The notes: generated by a model not told the origin, from the letters alone. A stretch of 64,000 nucleotides of DNA from Massilia rubra (GCF_011682065.1 NZ_VUYU01000021.1:55205-119204), one strand, 5' to 3'; positions 17,169 to 27,720 are shown, counted from the stretch's first letter. Numbers and translations are program-made.

Positions 17169-18542
17169 ATGACCATCCAGAAAAACGCCCCGCACCAGCT
17201 CCTTGCACGCGCCAGTTTCGGCGACGACTTCCTGTGGGGCTGTTCGACGTCGGCCTTCCAGATCGAGGGGGCCGGCAGCGCCGATGGGCGCGTGGCGTCG
17301 ATCTGGGACACCTTCTGCGCCACCCCCGGAAAAATCCGCGACGGCGCCGACGGCCAGGTCGCCTGCGACCACTACCACCGCTGGCCGGAAGACCTCGACC
17401 TCGGCCAGTCGCTCGGCCTGAACGCCTACCGTTTCTCGATCGCCTGGCCGCGCATTTTCAGTGGCGCGGGCAAGCCGCCCAACGAAGCGGGGCTCGACTT
17501 CTATTCGCGCCTGGTCGACGGCATGCTCGAACGCGGGCTGCAACCGTGGGCCACGCTGTACCACTGGGACTTGCCGCAAGCGCTGCAGGACCAGGGCGGC
17601 TGGGCCAACCGCGCCACGGTCGACGCCTTCGTCGAGTATGCCGACGTGGTCACGCGCCGCCTGGGCGACCGCGTGCGCCACTGGATCACCCACAACGAGC
17701 CATGGTGCACCGCCATGCACGGTAACCTCGACGGCATGCACGCGCCGGGCCTGCGCGACGCGCCGACCGCGCTGCAGGTGTGCCACCACGTGCTGCTCTC
17801 GCACGGCCTGGCCACGCCCGTGATCCGCGCCAATGTGCCTGATGCGCAGGTCGGCATCGCACTGAGCCTGCACCCGATCCGCGCCGCCTCCGACAGCGAG
17901 GCGGACCAGCAAGCGCTGGCGCGCCACGACGGCTTTCGCAACCGCTGGTTCCTCGATCCCTTGTATGGCCGCGGTTATCCGCCGGCGACCCTGGCGCTGC
18001 TGGGCGAGGCGGCACCGACGGTGCTGGAGGGCGACATGCAAGCGATCGCCGCGCCGACCGATTTTGTCGGCCTCAATTACTACTTCCCGGAGGTGGTGCG
18101 TGACGCGCCATCGGCCGGCTTCCTGCGCACCGAGGTGGCCTTGCCGCAGGACCGCGAGCGCACCGATTTCGGCTGGGAAGTCGCGCCCGACGGCCTGACC
18201 GAACTGCTGCTGCGCATCGCGCGCGAGTACCAGCCCGGCCCCGTCTACGTGACCGAAAACGGGTCTTCCTACGACGACGTGGTGCAGGCCGACGGCAGCG
18301 TCGACGACGAAGCGCGCCGCCACTACCTGGTGCGCCACCTGGCGGCCGTGCGCGCGGCGCAGGAGCAGGGCGTGGACGTGAAAGGCTACTTCGCCTGGAG
18401 CCTGCTGGACAATTTCGAATGGTCGGAAGGCTATCTGCGTCGCTTCGGCATTGTCCACGTCGACTTCGACACCCAGCTGCGCACCGTGAAAAGCAGCGGC
18501 CGCTGGTACCGCGAGTTTCTGCACGGACGCAACGAACGCTAG
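17169..18542 (+). CDS. GH1 beta-glucosidase
   Basis: A 457-residue glycoside hydrolase family 1 enzyme, normal length. The acid/base glutamate is E177 in THNEPW and the nucleophile E363 in YVTENGSS. The N-terminal FLWGCSTSAFQIEG, the TLYHWDLPQ motif and the aglycone-site FAWSLLDNFEW are intact. There is no signal peptide, so it acts in the cytoplasm on imported beta-glucosides such as cellobiose or laminaribiose. Operator 3 controls it. With the GH5 enzyme at 28777 it would complete a glucan-to-glucose route. Confidence 0.95.
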   Translation: MTIQKNAPHQLLARASFGDDFLWGCSTSAFQIEGAGSADGRVASIWDTFCATPGKIRDGADGQVACDHYHRWPEDLDLGQSLGLNAYRFSIAWPRIFSGAGKPPNEAGLDFYSRLVDGMLERGLQPWATLYHWDLPQALQDQGGWANRATVDAFVEYADVVTRRLGDRVRHWITHNEPWCTAMHGNLDGMHAPGLRDAPTALQVCHHVLLSHGLATPVIRANVPDAQVGIALSLHPIRAASDSEADQQALARHDGFRNRWFLDPLYGRGYPPATLALLGEAAPTVLEGDMQAIAAPTDFVGLNYYFPEVVRDAPSAGFLRTEVALPQDRERTDFGWEVAPDGLTELLLRIAREYQPGPVYVTENGSSYDDVVQADGSVDDEARRHYLVRHLAAVRAAQEQGVDVKGYFAWSLLDNFEWSEGYLRRFGIVHVDFDTQLRTVKSSGRWYREFLHGRNER

Positions 18543-18651
18543 GCTGGCCGTCGCCGATGGACCAAGCCGACACGCAAAAGAGGCAACGTCCTACGCGCGC
18601 AGGCGGCGGGTGTATTTATCATGAAGGCATGACTTTTCAGGAGGAAGAATC

Positions 18652-19233
18652 ATGTTTTCTTTGAATAAATTGAGCCCCTCGGTGACCGACATGATCCGCT
18701 TCGATCATTCGCATGTGCTGGTAACTTTCCACCAGTACACAACCGCCTCGCGCGCCGGCGTCAAGAAGGCGCTGGCCGAAACCATTTGCGACGCGCTGGA
18801 AATCCATGCGACACTGGAAGAGGAAGTGTTTTATCCGGTTCTGCGGCGCCTGGACGGGGCCGAGCCGGTGATCCGGAAAAGCCAGCCCGAACATGATGAA
18901 ATGCGGCGCCTGATCGGCGCGCTGCGCGCCACCGCGCCGACCGACCGCCGGCACGACCAGTTGCTGCACGAGCTCATGCGCGACGTGATGCACCATGTGG
19001 CTGATGAAGAAACGGTGCTGCTGCCCGAAGCCGAGCGCATGCTGGACCAGGATAGCCTCAACGAATTGGGCGCGCAGATGACCAAGCGCCGGCTGCAACT
19101 GCTCAAGCCCAAGGTGGGCAAGATCGCGGCCAACACGGCGGTGGGGTTTTCGGGCAGCACCGCCGCCATCGTGGTGGGGCTGGCCAGCGCGCTGATGGCG
19201 GCGCGCTTTGTATCGAAAAAAATTGCGGCGTAA
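18652..19233 (+). CDS. hemerythrin HHE-domain protein with C-terminal membrane segment
   Basis: A 193-residue protein. Residues about 14-130 form a hemerythrin-like four-helix bundle with iron-ligand histidines and glutamates (FDHSHVL, HATLEEEVFYP, PEHDEM, HVADEETVLLP). A Gly/Ala-rich hydrophobic tail (TAAIVVGLASALMAARFV) may anchor it in the membrane. The ATG at 18652 follows a strong AGGAGGAA. A second HHE protein lies at 31968. Roles of such proteins in oxygen or nitrosative stress are known for the family; the specific ligand here is not. Confidence 0.85.
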   Translation: MFSLNKLSPSVTDMIRFDHSHVLVTFHQYTTASRAGVKKALAETICDALEIHATLEEEVFYPVLRRLDGAEPVIRKSQPEHDEMRRLIGALRATAPTDRRHDQLLHELMRDVMHHVADEETVLLPEAERMLDQDSLNELGAQMTKRRLQLLKPKVGKIAANTAVGFSGSTAAIVVGLASALMAARFVSKKIAA

Positions 19234-19275
19234 GCGAGACTGTTCCGCGCGGCGTCGCGCCCGACCAGGAAACGC

Positions 19276-19335
19276 ATGACGCCGCCCATGACGCCACGCA
19301 TGACGCCACATCTTACGCCACGTATCACGCCATTT
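19276..19335 (+). repeat. five 12-bp tandem repeats in the 5' end of the DUF1801 gene
   Basis: The unit is close to ATGACGCCACGC; copies 4 and 5 have drifted (CTTACGCCACGT, ATCACGCCATTT). The period is in frame, so copy-number change would only shorten or lengthen the protein's leader. Confidence 0.85.
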
Positions 19336-19743
19336 GGTAACGCCGCCGTGCGCCGCACCTACGACACCTATCCCGCCCCGATACGCGCGTCGCTGATGGT
19401 GCTGCGCGAACTGATTTTCGCCACGGCGGCGTCGACCGAGGGCGTGGGCGAGATCGAGGAAACGCTCAAGTGGGGGGAGCCCGCCTATCTCACCACCGGG
19501 AGCAAGAGCGGCAGTACGATTCGCCTCGGCTGGAAAAAGTCCGAGCCGATGCAGTACGCCATCTATTTCAACTGCAAAACCACGCTGGTGGACACGTTTC
19601 GCAGCATCTTTCCGCACGACTTCGTCTTTGAAGGCAGCCGCGCGCTGGTCTTCGAGCAAGCCGCCATCGTACCGGTCGATGCGCTGGCATTCTGCATCGC
19701 CAGCGCCCTCACGTATCACCGCTTAGCTGCCCCTACGGCATGA
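19276..19743 (+). CDS. DUF1801-family protein with an N-terminal MTP repeat
   Basis: A 155-residue protein of the DUF1801 (YdhG-like) family, seen in TLKWGEPAYL and the C-terminal LTYHR. The first 20 codons are five 12-bp repeats encoding M/L/I-T-P-x (19276-19335), an unusual leader. The true start could be any of three in-frame ATGs within it. The 3' end overlaps the convergent HExxH gene by 11 bases. Function of the family is unknown. Confidence 0.7.
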   Translation: MTPPMTPRMTPHLTPRITPFGNAAVRRTYDTYPAPIRASLMVLRELIFATAASTEGVGEIEETLKWGEPAYLTTGSKSGSTIRLGWKKSEPMQYAIYFNCKTTLVDTFRSIFPHDFVFEGSRALVFEQAAIVPVDALAFCIASALTYHRLAAPTA

Positions 19744-20326
19744 GCGTGTGCTTGCGCACGATCGCGCCGATCTGTTGCTTGTCCCTGGCGACGATCTCGT
19801 ACAGCTTCTTGTAGTGGTCGTTGCTCCAGAACGCCAGCAGGCGGTCATGTTCAGCCTTGCCCAGCACGCTTTCCACGCCGTCGAGTTCGAGCCAGATCAC
19901 CAGCAGGTGCTCCTGCGACGAGGCCAGGCTGTCGGCGCCGTCGGGATAGCCGACCGGCAGGGCAGGGTAGCGCTGCCTGATCTCGCGCAACGCCGCGCGC
20001 GCCTGGCGGGGATGGCTGGACAGCCACCGGTGCATCTGCTCGTGAATAAAGGTCGAGAGCAGGGCGCCGTCGTCATCCAGGTGGCGCGCGTGCAAGGTCA
20101 ACACCGGATGGCTGTGTGGAATCGTGTCCTGGTCGAACATGATGCGTTCGGTATGAATCCACCGGCCCAGGTCGTACCTGGCGGCCAGGCGCTCGAGTTG
20201 CTGCTGCGATTGCTGTTCGCGCTCGCTGCCGTGCTTGAGGCTGATGTTCAGGGCGGCGGCGGCGGGCAAGGCCAGCGCCGTGGCAATCAGGATGGCGAGG
20301 ATGCTGCGTAATGGTAAGGTCGGCAT
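19733..20326 (-). CDS. exported HExxH putative metallopeptidase
   Basis: A 197-residue exported protein. I start it at the ATG at 20326, preceded by GCGGAG; an in-frame ATG at 20338 is possible. A signal peptide (residues 5-25, ending AAA) is followed by a zinc-protease-type motif HEQMH (TFIHEQMHRWL) in mid-sequence and a downstream acidic residue context (QEHLLVIWLELDG) that could give the third ligand. I do not recognise the family. Convergent with and slightly overlapping the DUF1801 gene. Confidence 0.6.
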   Translation of the reverse strand: MPTLPLRSILAILIATALALPAAAALNISLKHGSEREQQSQQQLERLAARYDLGRWIHTERIMFDQDTIPHSHPVLTLHARHLDDDGALLSTFIHEQMHRWLSSHPRQARAALREIRQRYPALPVGYPDGADSLASSQEHLLVIWLELDGVESVLGKAEHDRLLAFWSNDHYKKLYEIVARDKQQIGAIVRKHTLMP

Positions 20327-20431
20327 GGTGCTCCGCATGGGTTCCCCCGGCTGCCGGGCGGCGCGAGGACGCGCTCCAGCGCGCCCGTGCATCCTGCCAC
20401 AACATGGCAATTCTGCAAAGCTTCCCGCGCG

Positions 20432-22147
20432 TTAAAACTCTTCCCAGCCATCGTCGCCACCGGTGGCGGCGGGCTGTTTGGCCGGCGCCGGCCTGGCGGC
20501 GGCGAGCGCCTTGCGCGGCGCGGCGGCACGCGCCACGGGTGCGCGCGTCACCGCCGGCGCCGCTGTGCGCGCCATGGCGGGGCGCACCAGGGCGGTCGCG
20601 CCATCGAGCTTGAACACGCTGACCACTGCGGCCAGCTGGCTTGCCTGATCCTGCATCGAGGCCGACGCCGCCGCAGCCTGTTCGACCAGCGCCGCGTTTT
20701 GCTGGGTCGCCTCGTCCATCTGGGTAATGGCCGCGTTGACCTGCTCGATGCCGGCGCGCTGCTCGTCGCTGGCGTGGGCGATTTCGCTGATGATGTCGTT
20801 GACGCGGCGCACGCTGCCAACCACTTCGCCCATCGTCACGCCGGCCTGGTCCACCAGGCGTGTGCCGAGCTCGACTTTCTCGACCGAATTGTCGATCAAG
20901 GCCTTGATTTCCTTGGCGGCGCCGGCCGAGCGCTGGGCCAGGTTGCGCACTTCCGACGCCACGACCGCGAAGCCGCGCCCCTGTTCGCCGGCGCGGGCCG
21001 CTTCCACGGCCGCATTGAGCGCCAGGATATTGGTCTGGAAAGCGATGCCGTCGATCACGCCGATGATGTCGACAATTTTCTTGGCCGAATCGTTGATCGC
21101 CCCCATGGTTTGCACCACTTGCGACACGGCGGCGCCGCCGCGCACCGCCACCTCGGACGCTTCGGTGGCCAACTGATTGGCCTGGCGCGCGTTGTCGGCG
21201 TTTTGCTTGACGGTGGCGGTCAGCTCTTCCATGGATGAGGCGGTTTCTTCCAGCGAACCGGCTTGCTGCTCGGTGCGGGACGACAGGTCGAAATTGCCAG
21301 ACGATATTTGCGCCGATGCCGTGGCGATCGTGTCGGTACCGGTGCGTACTTCGCCGACGATGCGCGCCAGCGAGGTGTTCATGGTCTTGAGGGCGCCGAG
21401 CAGCTCGCCGATTTCATCGGTGGAATCGGCTTCCACATGCGCGCTCAGGTCGCCCTCTGCCACTTGCTGGGCGAAGCTCACGGCGCGCCGCAGGGGCACC
21501 GTGATATTGCGGGCCAGCCAGAGCGCGATGACGCTGGCCAGCACGGCCGCCAGCACGCCGCCGCCGATCAGCATGGCGGCGGTCTGCGTATCGAGCTCCT
21601 TGGCGTCCCTGGCGCGCTGGACCAGCAGCACTTCTTCGGCGCCGGTGATCTCGGCGATCAGGACGCGCATGGCGTCCATGCCTTTCTTGCCCTTGCCTTC
21701 CTTTTCGGCGGCCACCACGCCGGCCATGTCGCCATCGGCCGCCGCCTTGCGCTGGGCGATGGCTGGATCGATTGCGCTGGCCAGCCACCCTTCCTGCTCG
21801 CGCTGCAGGCGCTGCAGGCGTTCTTGCTGGACCGGATTATCCGCCGTGAACGCGGTGGCCTGCTTCACGTGCTTGAGAAACGCGGTCTTGCCGGCGTTGT
21901 AAGGCTCCAGCGAGGCCGGATTGCCGGTCAGCAGAAAGCCGCGCTGGCCGGTTTCGATATTGATCAATTGACTCAGGGCGGCGTTGACTTCGGCGACCAC
22001 CTGATAGGTGTGCACATTGATATCGTTGGCGGCGCCGAGCTTCTTGAAGTTGGCGTACGCCACGCTGACCAACAGGACCAGCAACAGCACCACGGCGGCA
22101 AAACCCAGATACAGGCGCGCTCCGATTTTCATATTGGACAGGGTCAT
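20432..22147 (-). CDS. methyl-accepting chemotaxis protein (CHASE3-type sensor)
   Basis: A 571-residue chemoreceptor: membrane segment 1 (residues 12-32), a helical periplasmic domain of CHASE3 type ([12 protein letters not shown]), membrane segment 2 (about 190-212), HAMP, and the MA signalling domain with the hairpin-tip sequence [20 protein letters not shown]. The C-terminus is an Ala/Pro-rich linker ending GWEEF, matching the xWxxF-type pentapeptide that tethers CheR/CheB. The ATG at 22147 has AAGGAAAC upstream. No other chemotaxis genes are adjacent. Confidence 0.93.
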   Translation of the reverse strand: MTLSNMKIGARLYLGFAAVVLLLVLLVSVAYANFKKLGAANDINVHTYQVVAEVNAALSQLINIETGQRGFLLTGNPASLEPYNAGKTAFLKHVKQATAFTADNPVQQERLQRLQREQEGWLASAIDPAIAQRKAAADGDMAGVVAAEKEGKGKKGMDAMRVLIAEITGAEEVLLVQRARDAKELDTQTAAMLIGGGVLAAVLASVIALWLARNITVPLRRAVSFAQQVAEGDLSAHVEADSTDEIGELLGALKTMNTSLARIVGEVRTGTDTIATASAQISSGNFDLSSRTEQQAGSLEETASSMEELTATVKQNADNARQANQLATEASEVAVRGGAAVSQVVQTMGAINDSAKKIVDIIGVIDGIAFQTNILALNAAVEAARAGEQGRGFAVVASEVRNLAQRSAGAAKEIKALIDNSVEKVELGTRLVDQAGVTMGEVVGSVRRVNDIISEIAHASDEQRAGIEQVNAAITQMDEATQQNAALVEQAAAASASMQDQASQLAAVVSVFKLDGATALVRPAMARTAAPAVTRAPVARAAAPRKALAAARPAPAKQPAATGGDDGWEEF

Positions 22148-22357
22148 CAACGTTTCCTTGTGGAGAGTGAAAGATCGTTATCGCTGCGGCATTTTGTGAC
22201 ATTTCCGCGCGCCATCGCTGCAATCATTATGCGTTTGCCGCTGTCGGCACGGGACGAAAATTCCATAAATGGTCGCATATTCGCCACACGCGCAGCGCCG
22301 TGGGGAAGAGGGCGAAAACCCTCCCGCCGGTGCGCTTTTCCGGGCTGCAAACGTCGT

Positions 22358-23165
<808 letters not shown>

Positions 23166-23171
23166 GGGCGC

Positions 23172-23846
23172 ATGCTCAGCGCGGACGACTGGGGCGCCAT
23201 CCGGCTGACCCTGAAACTGGCCAGCATCGTCACGCTGCTGCTGCTGGTGCTCGGTACGCCCGTGGCGTGGTGGTTGTCGCAAACGCGCTCGCGCGCCAGG
23301 AGCGTGGTCGGCGCGGTGGTGGCGCTGCCGCTGGTGCTGCCGCCGTCCGTGCTCGGCTTTTACCTGCTGGTGGCGATGGGGTCGAACGGCCCGCTCGGGC
23401 ACCTGACGCAAGCGCTCGGCCTGGGACTGCTGCCGTTCAGCTTTGCCGGGCTGGTCATCGGCTCGCTGCTGTATTCGATGCCCTTCGTGATTCAACCGCT
23501 GCAAAATGCTTTCGAAGCGATCGGCCCGCGTCCGCTCGAAGTGGCGGCGACCTTGCGCGCCAGTCCGCTCGACACCTTTTTTTCGGTCGTGCTGCCGCTG
23601 GCCAAGCCTGGCTACATGACCGCCGCCACGCTCGGCTTCGCCCATACGGTGGGCGAATTCGGCGTCGTGATGATGATCGGCGGGAACATTCCGCAGCAGA
23701 CGCGGGTGGTCTCGGTCCAGATTTACGGGCATGTGGAAGCGATCGAATATGCCCAGGCGCACTGGCTGTCCGGCGGCATGCTGGTGATCAGCTTCGTGGC
23801 CTTGCTGCTGCTGTACCGCTTCAATCCGACGCGGCGGGCGCTGTGA
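23172..23846 (+). CDS. modB: ModB, molybdate ABC permease
   Basis: A 224-residue inner-membrane permease with about five membrane helices and the EAA loop ([20 protein letters not shown]) that contacts the ATPase. Length and pattern match ModB. The start is six bases after the modA stop. Its stop overlaps the modC start. Confidence 0.95.
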   Translation: MLSADDWGAIRLTLKLASIVTLLLLVLGTPVAWWLSQTRSRARSVVGAVVALPLVLPPSVLGFYLLVAMGSNGPLGHLTQALGLGLLPFSFAGLVIGSLLYSMPFVIQPLQNAFEAIGPRPLEVAATLRASPLDTFFSVVLPLAKPGYMTAATLGFAHTVGEFGVVMMIGGNIPQQTRVVSVQIYGHVEAIEYAQAHWLSGGMLVISFVALLLLYRFNPTRRAL

Positions 23847-24949
23847 GCGCCGGCGCGGGGCTGGCGCCGGCGTTGCGCATGCGCTTCGACATCCGGCGCA
23901 GCGGTTTTGCCATGCAGGTGCGGCTCGACTTGCCGGGGCGTGGGGTGAGTGCGTTGTTCGGCCATTCCGGCTCCGGCAAGACCACCTTGCTGCGCGCGAT
24001 TGCCGGGCTCGAGCGCCATGCTGGCGGCTATCTCGAGGTTAACGGCCAAGTGTGGCAGGATGACGCGGCCGGGGTGTTCCTGCCGACGCACCAGCGCGCG
24101 CTCGGCTATGTGTTCCAGGAAGCGAGCCTGTTTGCGCACCTGTCGGTCCAGGGCAACCTCGATTTTGCCCGCAAGCGGGCGCGCGCCGCCGATGGCGCCA
24201 AGGTGATGGCGCACGCGGTGGAGTTGCTGGGCATCGGCCATTTGCTCGGGCGCCGGCCGCAGGGATTGTCCGGCGGCGAGCGCCAGCGGGTGGCGATTGC
24301 GCGCGCCATGCTGGGCGCCCCGCGCCTGCTGCTGATGGATGAACCGCTGGCCTCGCTCGACGCACGGCGCAAGGACGAGGTGCTGCCGTATCTGGAGCGG
24401 GTGCAGGCCGAGCTGGCCATTCCCATGCTGTACGTCAGCCACGCGATGCAGGAAGTGGCGCGCCTGGCCGACCATATCGTGCTGCTCGACGGCGGGCGCA
24501 TCGTCGCCAGCGGGCCGGCGGCCGAGACCTTGGTGTTGCCGGAAGTGACGCGCGCCATGCTCGACGAGGCCGGTGCGCTGGTCGACGGCGTGGTCGACAG
24601 TGTCGATGGCGATTACGGGCTGCTGTGCCTGAAGGCGGCGGGCGGCGCCATGTACATCGCGCACGCGGCGCTGGCGCTGGGGACGCGTTTGCGGCTGCGC
24701 GTGCTGGCGCGCGACGTCAGCGTGGCGCTGGTGGCGCAGGCGGGCAGCTCGATCCTGAACCAGCTGCGCGCGACGGTGGTGCAGATCGCGCCGGGTATCG
24801 ATCCGGCGCACGTCATGGTGCGGCTCGACGCCGGCGGCACGCCACTGCTGGCGCGCATCACGCGGCGCTCGTGCGACCAGCTGGGGCTGGAAATCGGGAT
24901 GCCGGTGTGGGCCCAGGTCAAGGCTGCCGCCTTGCTCTCGGGAGGCTGA
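23843..24949 (+). CDS. modC: ModC, molybdate ABC ATPase with Mop domain
   Basis: A 368-residue ATPase. Walker [10 protein letters not shown], signature [10 protein letters not shown], Walker B LLLMDEP and H-loop YVSHAMQEV are all present in the first 230 residues. The last 120 residues hold the molybdate-binding Mop/TOBE domain ([13 protein letters not shown]). I take the GTG at 23843, which overlaps the modB stop as GTGA; an ATG at 23879 would remove 12 residues. Confidence 0.94.
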   Translation: MSAGAGLAPALRMRFDIRRSGFAMQVRLDLPGRGVSALFGHSGSGKTTLLRAIAGLERHAGGYLEVNGQVWQDDAAGVFLPTHQRALGYVFQEASLFAHLSVQGNLDFARKRARAADGAKVMAHAVELLGIGHLLGRRPQGLSGGERQRVAIARAMLGAPRLLLMDEPLASLDARRKDEVLPYLERVQAELAIPMLYVSHAMQEVARLADHIVLLDGGRIVASGPAAETLVLPEVTRAMLDEAGALVDGVVDSVDGDYGLLCLKAAGGAMYIAHAALALGTRLRLRVLARDVSVALVAQAGSSILNQLRATVVQIAPGIDPAHVMVRLDAGGTPLLARITRRSCDQLGLEIGMPVWAQVKAAALLSGG

Positions 24950-24954
24950 AGCGG

Positions 24955-25341
24955 ATGAAGAACGAGAGCGAGAACGGGGGAGGGCGGAACGCGGCCCGGA
25001 TCGACGTCAAGCTGCGCCTGTTGCAGAACGACGAGATCGCCATGGGACCGGGCAAGGCCGACTTGCTCGACGCCATCGGGAGGACTGGATCGATCAGTGC
25101 GGCGGCGCGCGCGATGGGCATGTCGTACCGGCGCGCGTGGCTGCTGGTGGACGTGATGAACCGCAGCTTTGGCGCGCCGCTGGTGCGCAGCGCGGCCGGC
25201 GGCAGCCAGGGCGGCGGCGCCAGCGTGACCGCGATGGGCAATGAGGTGCTCACGCACTACCGCGCCATGCAGGCCGCGGCGATGGAAGCGGCCGCCAGCC
25301 ACGCCGCCGCCCTCACCAAACTCTTGCGGTCCGACAATTAA
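24955..25341 (+). CDS. modE: single-domain ModE-type regulator
   Basis: A 128-residue regulator with the ModE/LysR-type winged helix (DLLDAIGRTGSISAAARAMG, SYRRAWLLVDVMN) and no molybdate-binding TOBE half. Full-length E. coli ModE has about 262 residues, so metal sensing must involve another protein or mechanism. GGAGG lies upstream of the ATG. It is the last gene of the mod operon, and a ModE-like box lies before modA, suggesting autoregulation. Confidence 0.88.
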   Translation: MKNESENGGGRNAARIDVKLRLLQNDEIAMGPGKADLLDAIGRTGSISAAARAMGMSYRRAWLLVDVMNRSFGAPLVRSAAGGSQGGGASVTAMGNEVLTHYRAMQAAAMEAAASHAAALTKLLRSDN

Positions 25342-25397
25342 TTTCTTAACGGAGGTCAGAGCCCAATGCCTCTTAACAGAGGTCAGACCCCAATGCC
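25342..25397 (-). repeat. two inverted copies of the GGGGTCTGACCTC repeat
   Basis: Two copies (25342-25369 and 25371-25397) of a ~28-bp unit reading TTCTTAACnGAGGTCAGAnC on this strand. They are the reverse of four copies at 25501-25654 and flank a REP pair. Confidence 0.85.
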
Positions 25398-25410
25398 ACC
25401 AATGCCACCC

Positions 25411-25492
25411 CGTCATTCCCGCGCAGGCGGGAATCCAAGGCATGTTCGAGACTCGACGGTGCCTTGGATTCCCGCCTGCGCGGGAATGACGG
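25411..25492. repeat. REP-like inverted pair
   Basis: CGTCATTCCCGCGCAGGCGG (25411 on) and its inverted partner ending GCGGGAATGACGG (to 25492) enclose ~22 bases. The same pair recurs at 36721-36799 and in decayed form at 16903. Could form a long hairpin and end transcription of modE. Confidence 0.85.
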
Positions 25493-25500
25493 TTTTGTAG

Positions 25501-25668
25501 TGGCATTGGGGTCTGACCTCGGTTAAGAAATGGCATTGGGGTCTGACCTCGGTTAAGAAATGTTTTGCGACACGCGCCTATGGCATTGGGGTCTGACCTC
25601 CGTTAAGAAATGTTTTGCGACACGTGGCACTGGGGTCTGACCTCTGTTAAGAAATGTTTTGCGACACG
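25501..25668 (+). repeat. four direct copies of a 30-bp repeat with a short satellite
   Basis: TGGCATTGGGGTCTGACCTC followed by GGTTAAGAAA occurs exactly twice in tandem (25501, 25531), then with small changes at 25581 and 25625. Copies 2-4 are followed by TGTTTTGCGACACG (25561, 25611, 25655). The 30-mers are not spaced like a CRISPR. No coding potential was seen in the 385-base gap. Confidence 0.9.
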
Positions 25669-25691
25669 CGCCGGCCCCAGACGCGATATAG

Positions 25692-25720
25692 TTGACGTTT
25701 ATAGAATAGATAAGTAAATA
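25692..25720 (+). promoter_or_regulatory. promoter of the SUV3-like helicase gene, probably leaderless
   Basis: TTGACG at 25692-25697, 17-base spacer, TAAATA at 25715-25720. Transcription would begin at or next to the ATG at 25727, and no Shine-Dalgarno sequence precedes that ATG, so the mRNA may be leaderless. Confidence 0.45.
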
Positions 25721-25726
25721 GCACCA

Positions 25727-27697
25727 ATGACAGCAACCCCAACTCAGCAATTGCCCACCAACGACAACAGCGACGATGACGCCCTGGTCGCCGAACTGGG
25801 CTTCGATCCCCAGGCCGTGCGCCTTGTGAAGATGGAGGGCCGGGTATTCCTGCAATTTTCCGGGGCAGTCGATGAAGGCGGCCTGAATGTGCCGTATCAC
25901 CTGGTCCCGGCCCAGGGCGTGCTGGCGCGCCCCAGCAAGTGGCGCAAGATGGATCAGGATGTCAAGCGCGCCCTGCTGCGCGAACGCGTGTCCGAACGCA
26001 CCATCGATGAGCTGCACCAGAGCGTGCGCGTGTTCGTGCGCGATATTTCCGGCGAGTGCGAGGATCATAACCTGGACGCCGCCACCTTCCTCGGCCCACT
26101 GTTCGAAATGGAAACCTCGGAACCGGCCAGCTATCTGTTCGAACGCATCGAACAGCGCGTGGCCCACGCGGTCGAGCGCGCCCAGGAGGAACGCCACGCC
26201 GCGCGTACCCGCGCCAGCATCAACCTGGCCGAGTATCCGGCGTCGTTCGAGGTGGCGCGCCGCATGCCGCGCAAGTTCATCGCCTTGCTCGGCCCGACCA
26301 ATTCCGGCAAGACGCACCGCGCGATGGAAGCGCTGGCCAATGCCAAAAGCGGCGTCTACCTTGCCCCGCTGCGCCTGCTGGCGCTGGAAAATTTCGAGCG
26401 CCTGCAAGCGGCGCGCCCACACGGCAAGGCGCTGGCGGTGAGCCTGGTCACGGGCGAGGAGCGCCGCATCGCCGAGGACGGCACCCACGTGGCCAGCACG
26501 GTCGAGATGCTCGATTCCCGCACGCCGGTCGAGGTGGCCGTCATCGACGAGATCCAGATGCTGGCCGACCGCGACCGCGGCGCGGCCTGGACCGCGGCCG
26601 TGTGCGGCGCCCCGGCCTCGGTGGTGTACCTGGTCGGCGCACCCGAAGCGAGGCGCGCGATCGAAGCCCTGGCCGCGCGCCTCGAATGCCCGCTCGAAGT
26701 GCACCTGCTCAAGCGCATGGCGCCGCTGTCGATGGATGCGGGTCCGGTGCGCAAGTTGCGTAACCTCAAACGCGGCGATGCGGTGATCTGCTTTTCGCGG
26801 CGCGAGGTGTTGATGTGGCGCGACATGATCACCGAAATCGGCTTGTCGGTGGCGACCGTGTACGGCAACCTGGCGCCCGAGGTGCGGCGCGCCCAGGCCG
26901 AGCGTTTCCGCGATGGCTCGGCCGATATCGTGGTTGGCACCGATGCGCTGGCAATGGGCCTGAACATGCCGATCGAACGCATCGTGATGACCACCACCGT
27001 CAAATTCAACGGCATCGATGAGGAGGAAATTTCGGCCTCGCTGGCGCGCCAGATCGCCGGCCGCGCCGGCCGCTACGGGGTGCACGAGGAGGGCAAGGTG
27101 GCCGGTTACGATGACGAGACGCATGAAGTGATGCGCGCCTTGCTCAAGGAAAAGCTGGCGCCGCTCAACGCCACCGGCTTTCCGGTCGCGCCCTCGCTCG
27201 AACACTTGCACCGGATCGCGTCCGTGACCGATGAAACCTCGCTGGTGCGCCTGCTCAAGCGCTTCGTTCACAATATCGATGTGCCGGACGGCTTTTTCTA
27301 TCCGCGCATTACCGAGGAGCAGTCCGAGCGCGCCGAGTGGCTCGATACCTTGCCCTTGTCGGTGGCGGAGAAATTCATGCTTTCGCTGGTGCCGGTCTCG
27401 ACCAAGGTGCCGTCGCTGCACCGGGCCTGGGAAATGTGGGCGCAGTCGCTGGCCAAGAAAAAGGTCTGCAAGTTGCACGACGATATTGGCCAGTTGGCGT
27501 GGCAGAACCTGCAAGAGGTGGAAGATAGTTGCCGCCTGTATTCGGCTTACGCCTGGCTGGCTTACCGCGAGCCGGAATTTTTTCCGAGCGTGGCGCTGGC
27601 CCAGGAACTGGCGCGCAGTGCGTCGGAGCGGGTCGATTCGATGTTGCAGTCGCAAAACGCGGCGGCGCGCCAGCGTCACCCGAAGAAGTTTCGCTGA
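25727..27697 (+). CDS. SUV3-like superfamily II RNA helicase
   Basis: A 656-residue DExH-type helicase resembling SUV3, best known from the mitochondrial RNA degradosome. Walker A GPTNSGKTH is near residue 190, motif II is DEIQ, and motif VI is QIAGRAGRYG. A helical N-terminal region and the C-terminal bundle typical of SUV3 surround the two RecA folds. A role in RNA turnover is inferred from the family. It is followed by a hairpin and stands alone between repeats and the KGG gene. The long opposite-strand frame here is a shadow. Confidence 0.88.
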   Translation: MTATPTQQLPTNDNSDDDALVAELGFDPQAVRLVKMEGRVFLQFSGAVDEGGLNVPYHLVPAQGVLARPSKWRKMDQDVKRALLRERVSERTIDELHQSVRVFVRDISGECEDHNLDAATFLGPLFEMETSEPASYLFERIEQRVAHAVERAQEERHAARTRASINLAEYPASFEVARRMPRKFIALLGPTNSGKTHRAMEALANAKSGVYLAPLRLLALENFERLQAARPHGKALAVSLVTGEERRIAEDGTHVASTVEMLDSRTPVEVAVIDEIQMLADRDRGAAWTAAVCGAPASVVYLVGAPEARRAIEALAARLECPLEVHLLKRMAPLSMDAGPVRKLRNLKRGDAVICFSRREVLMWRDMITEIGLSVATVYGNLAPEVRRAQAERFRDGSADIVVGTDALAMGLNMPIERIVMTTTVKFNGIDEEEISASLARQIAGRAGRYGVHEEGKVAGYDDETHEVMRALLKEKLAPLNATGFPVAPSLEHLHRIASVTDETSLVRLLKRFVHNIDVPDGFFYPRITEEQSERAEWLDTLPLSVAEKFMLSLVPVSTKVPSLHRAWEMWAQSLAKKKVCKLHDDIGQLAWQNLQEVEDSCRLYSAYAWLAYREPEFFPSVALAQELARSASERVDSMLQSQNAAARQRHPKKFR

Positions 27698-27720
27698 TCG
27701 CCCGCACGCACCTCTGAAAA

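Noticed and set aside
25501..25668. CRISPR array
   Set aside because: The repeats are adjacent or unevenly spaced, no unique spacers separate them, inverted copies occur, and no cas gene is near.
25561..25726. Riboswitch or structured leader before the helicase
   Set aside because: The sequence is explained by repeats, and the promoter lies directly at the ATG, leaving no room for a leader.
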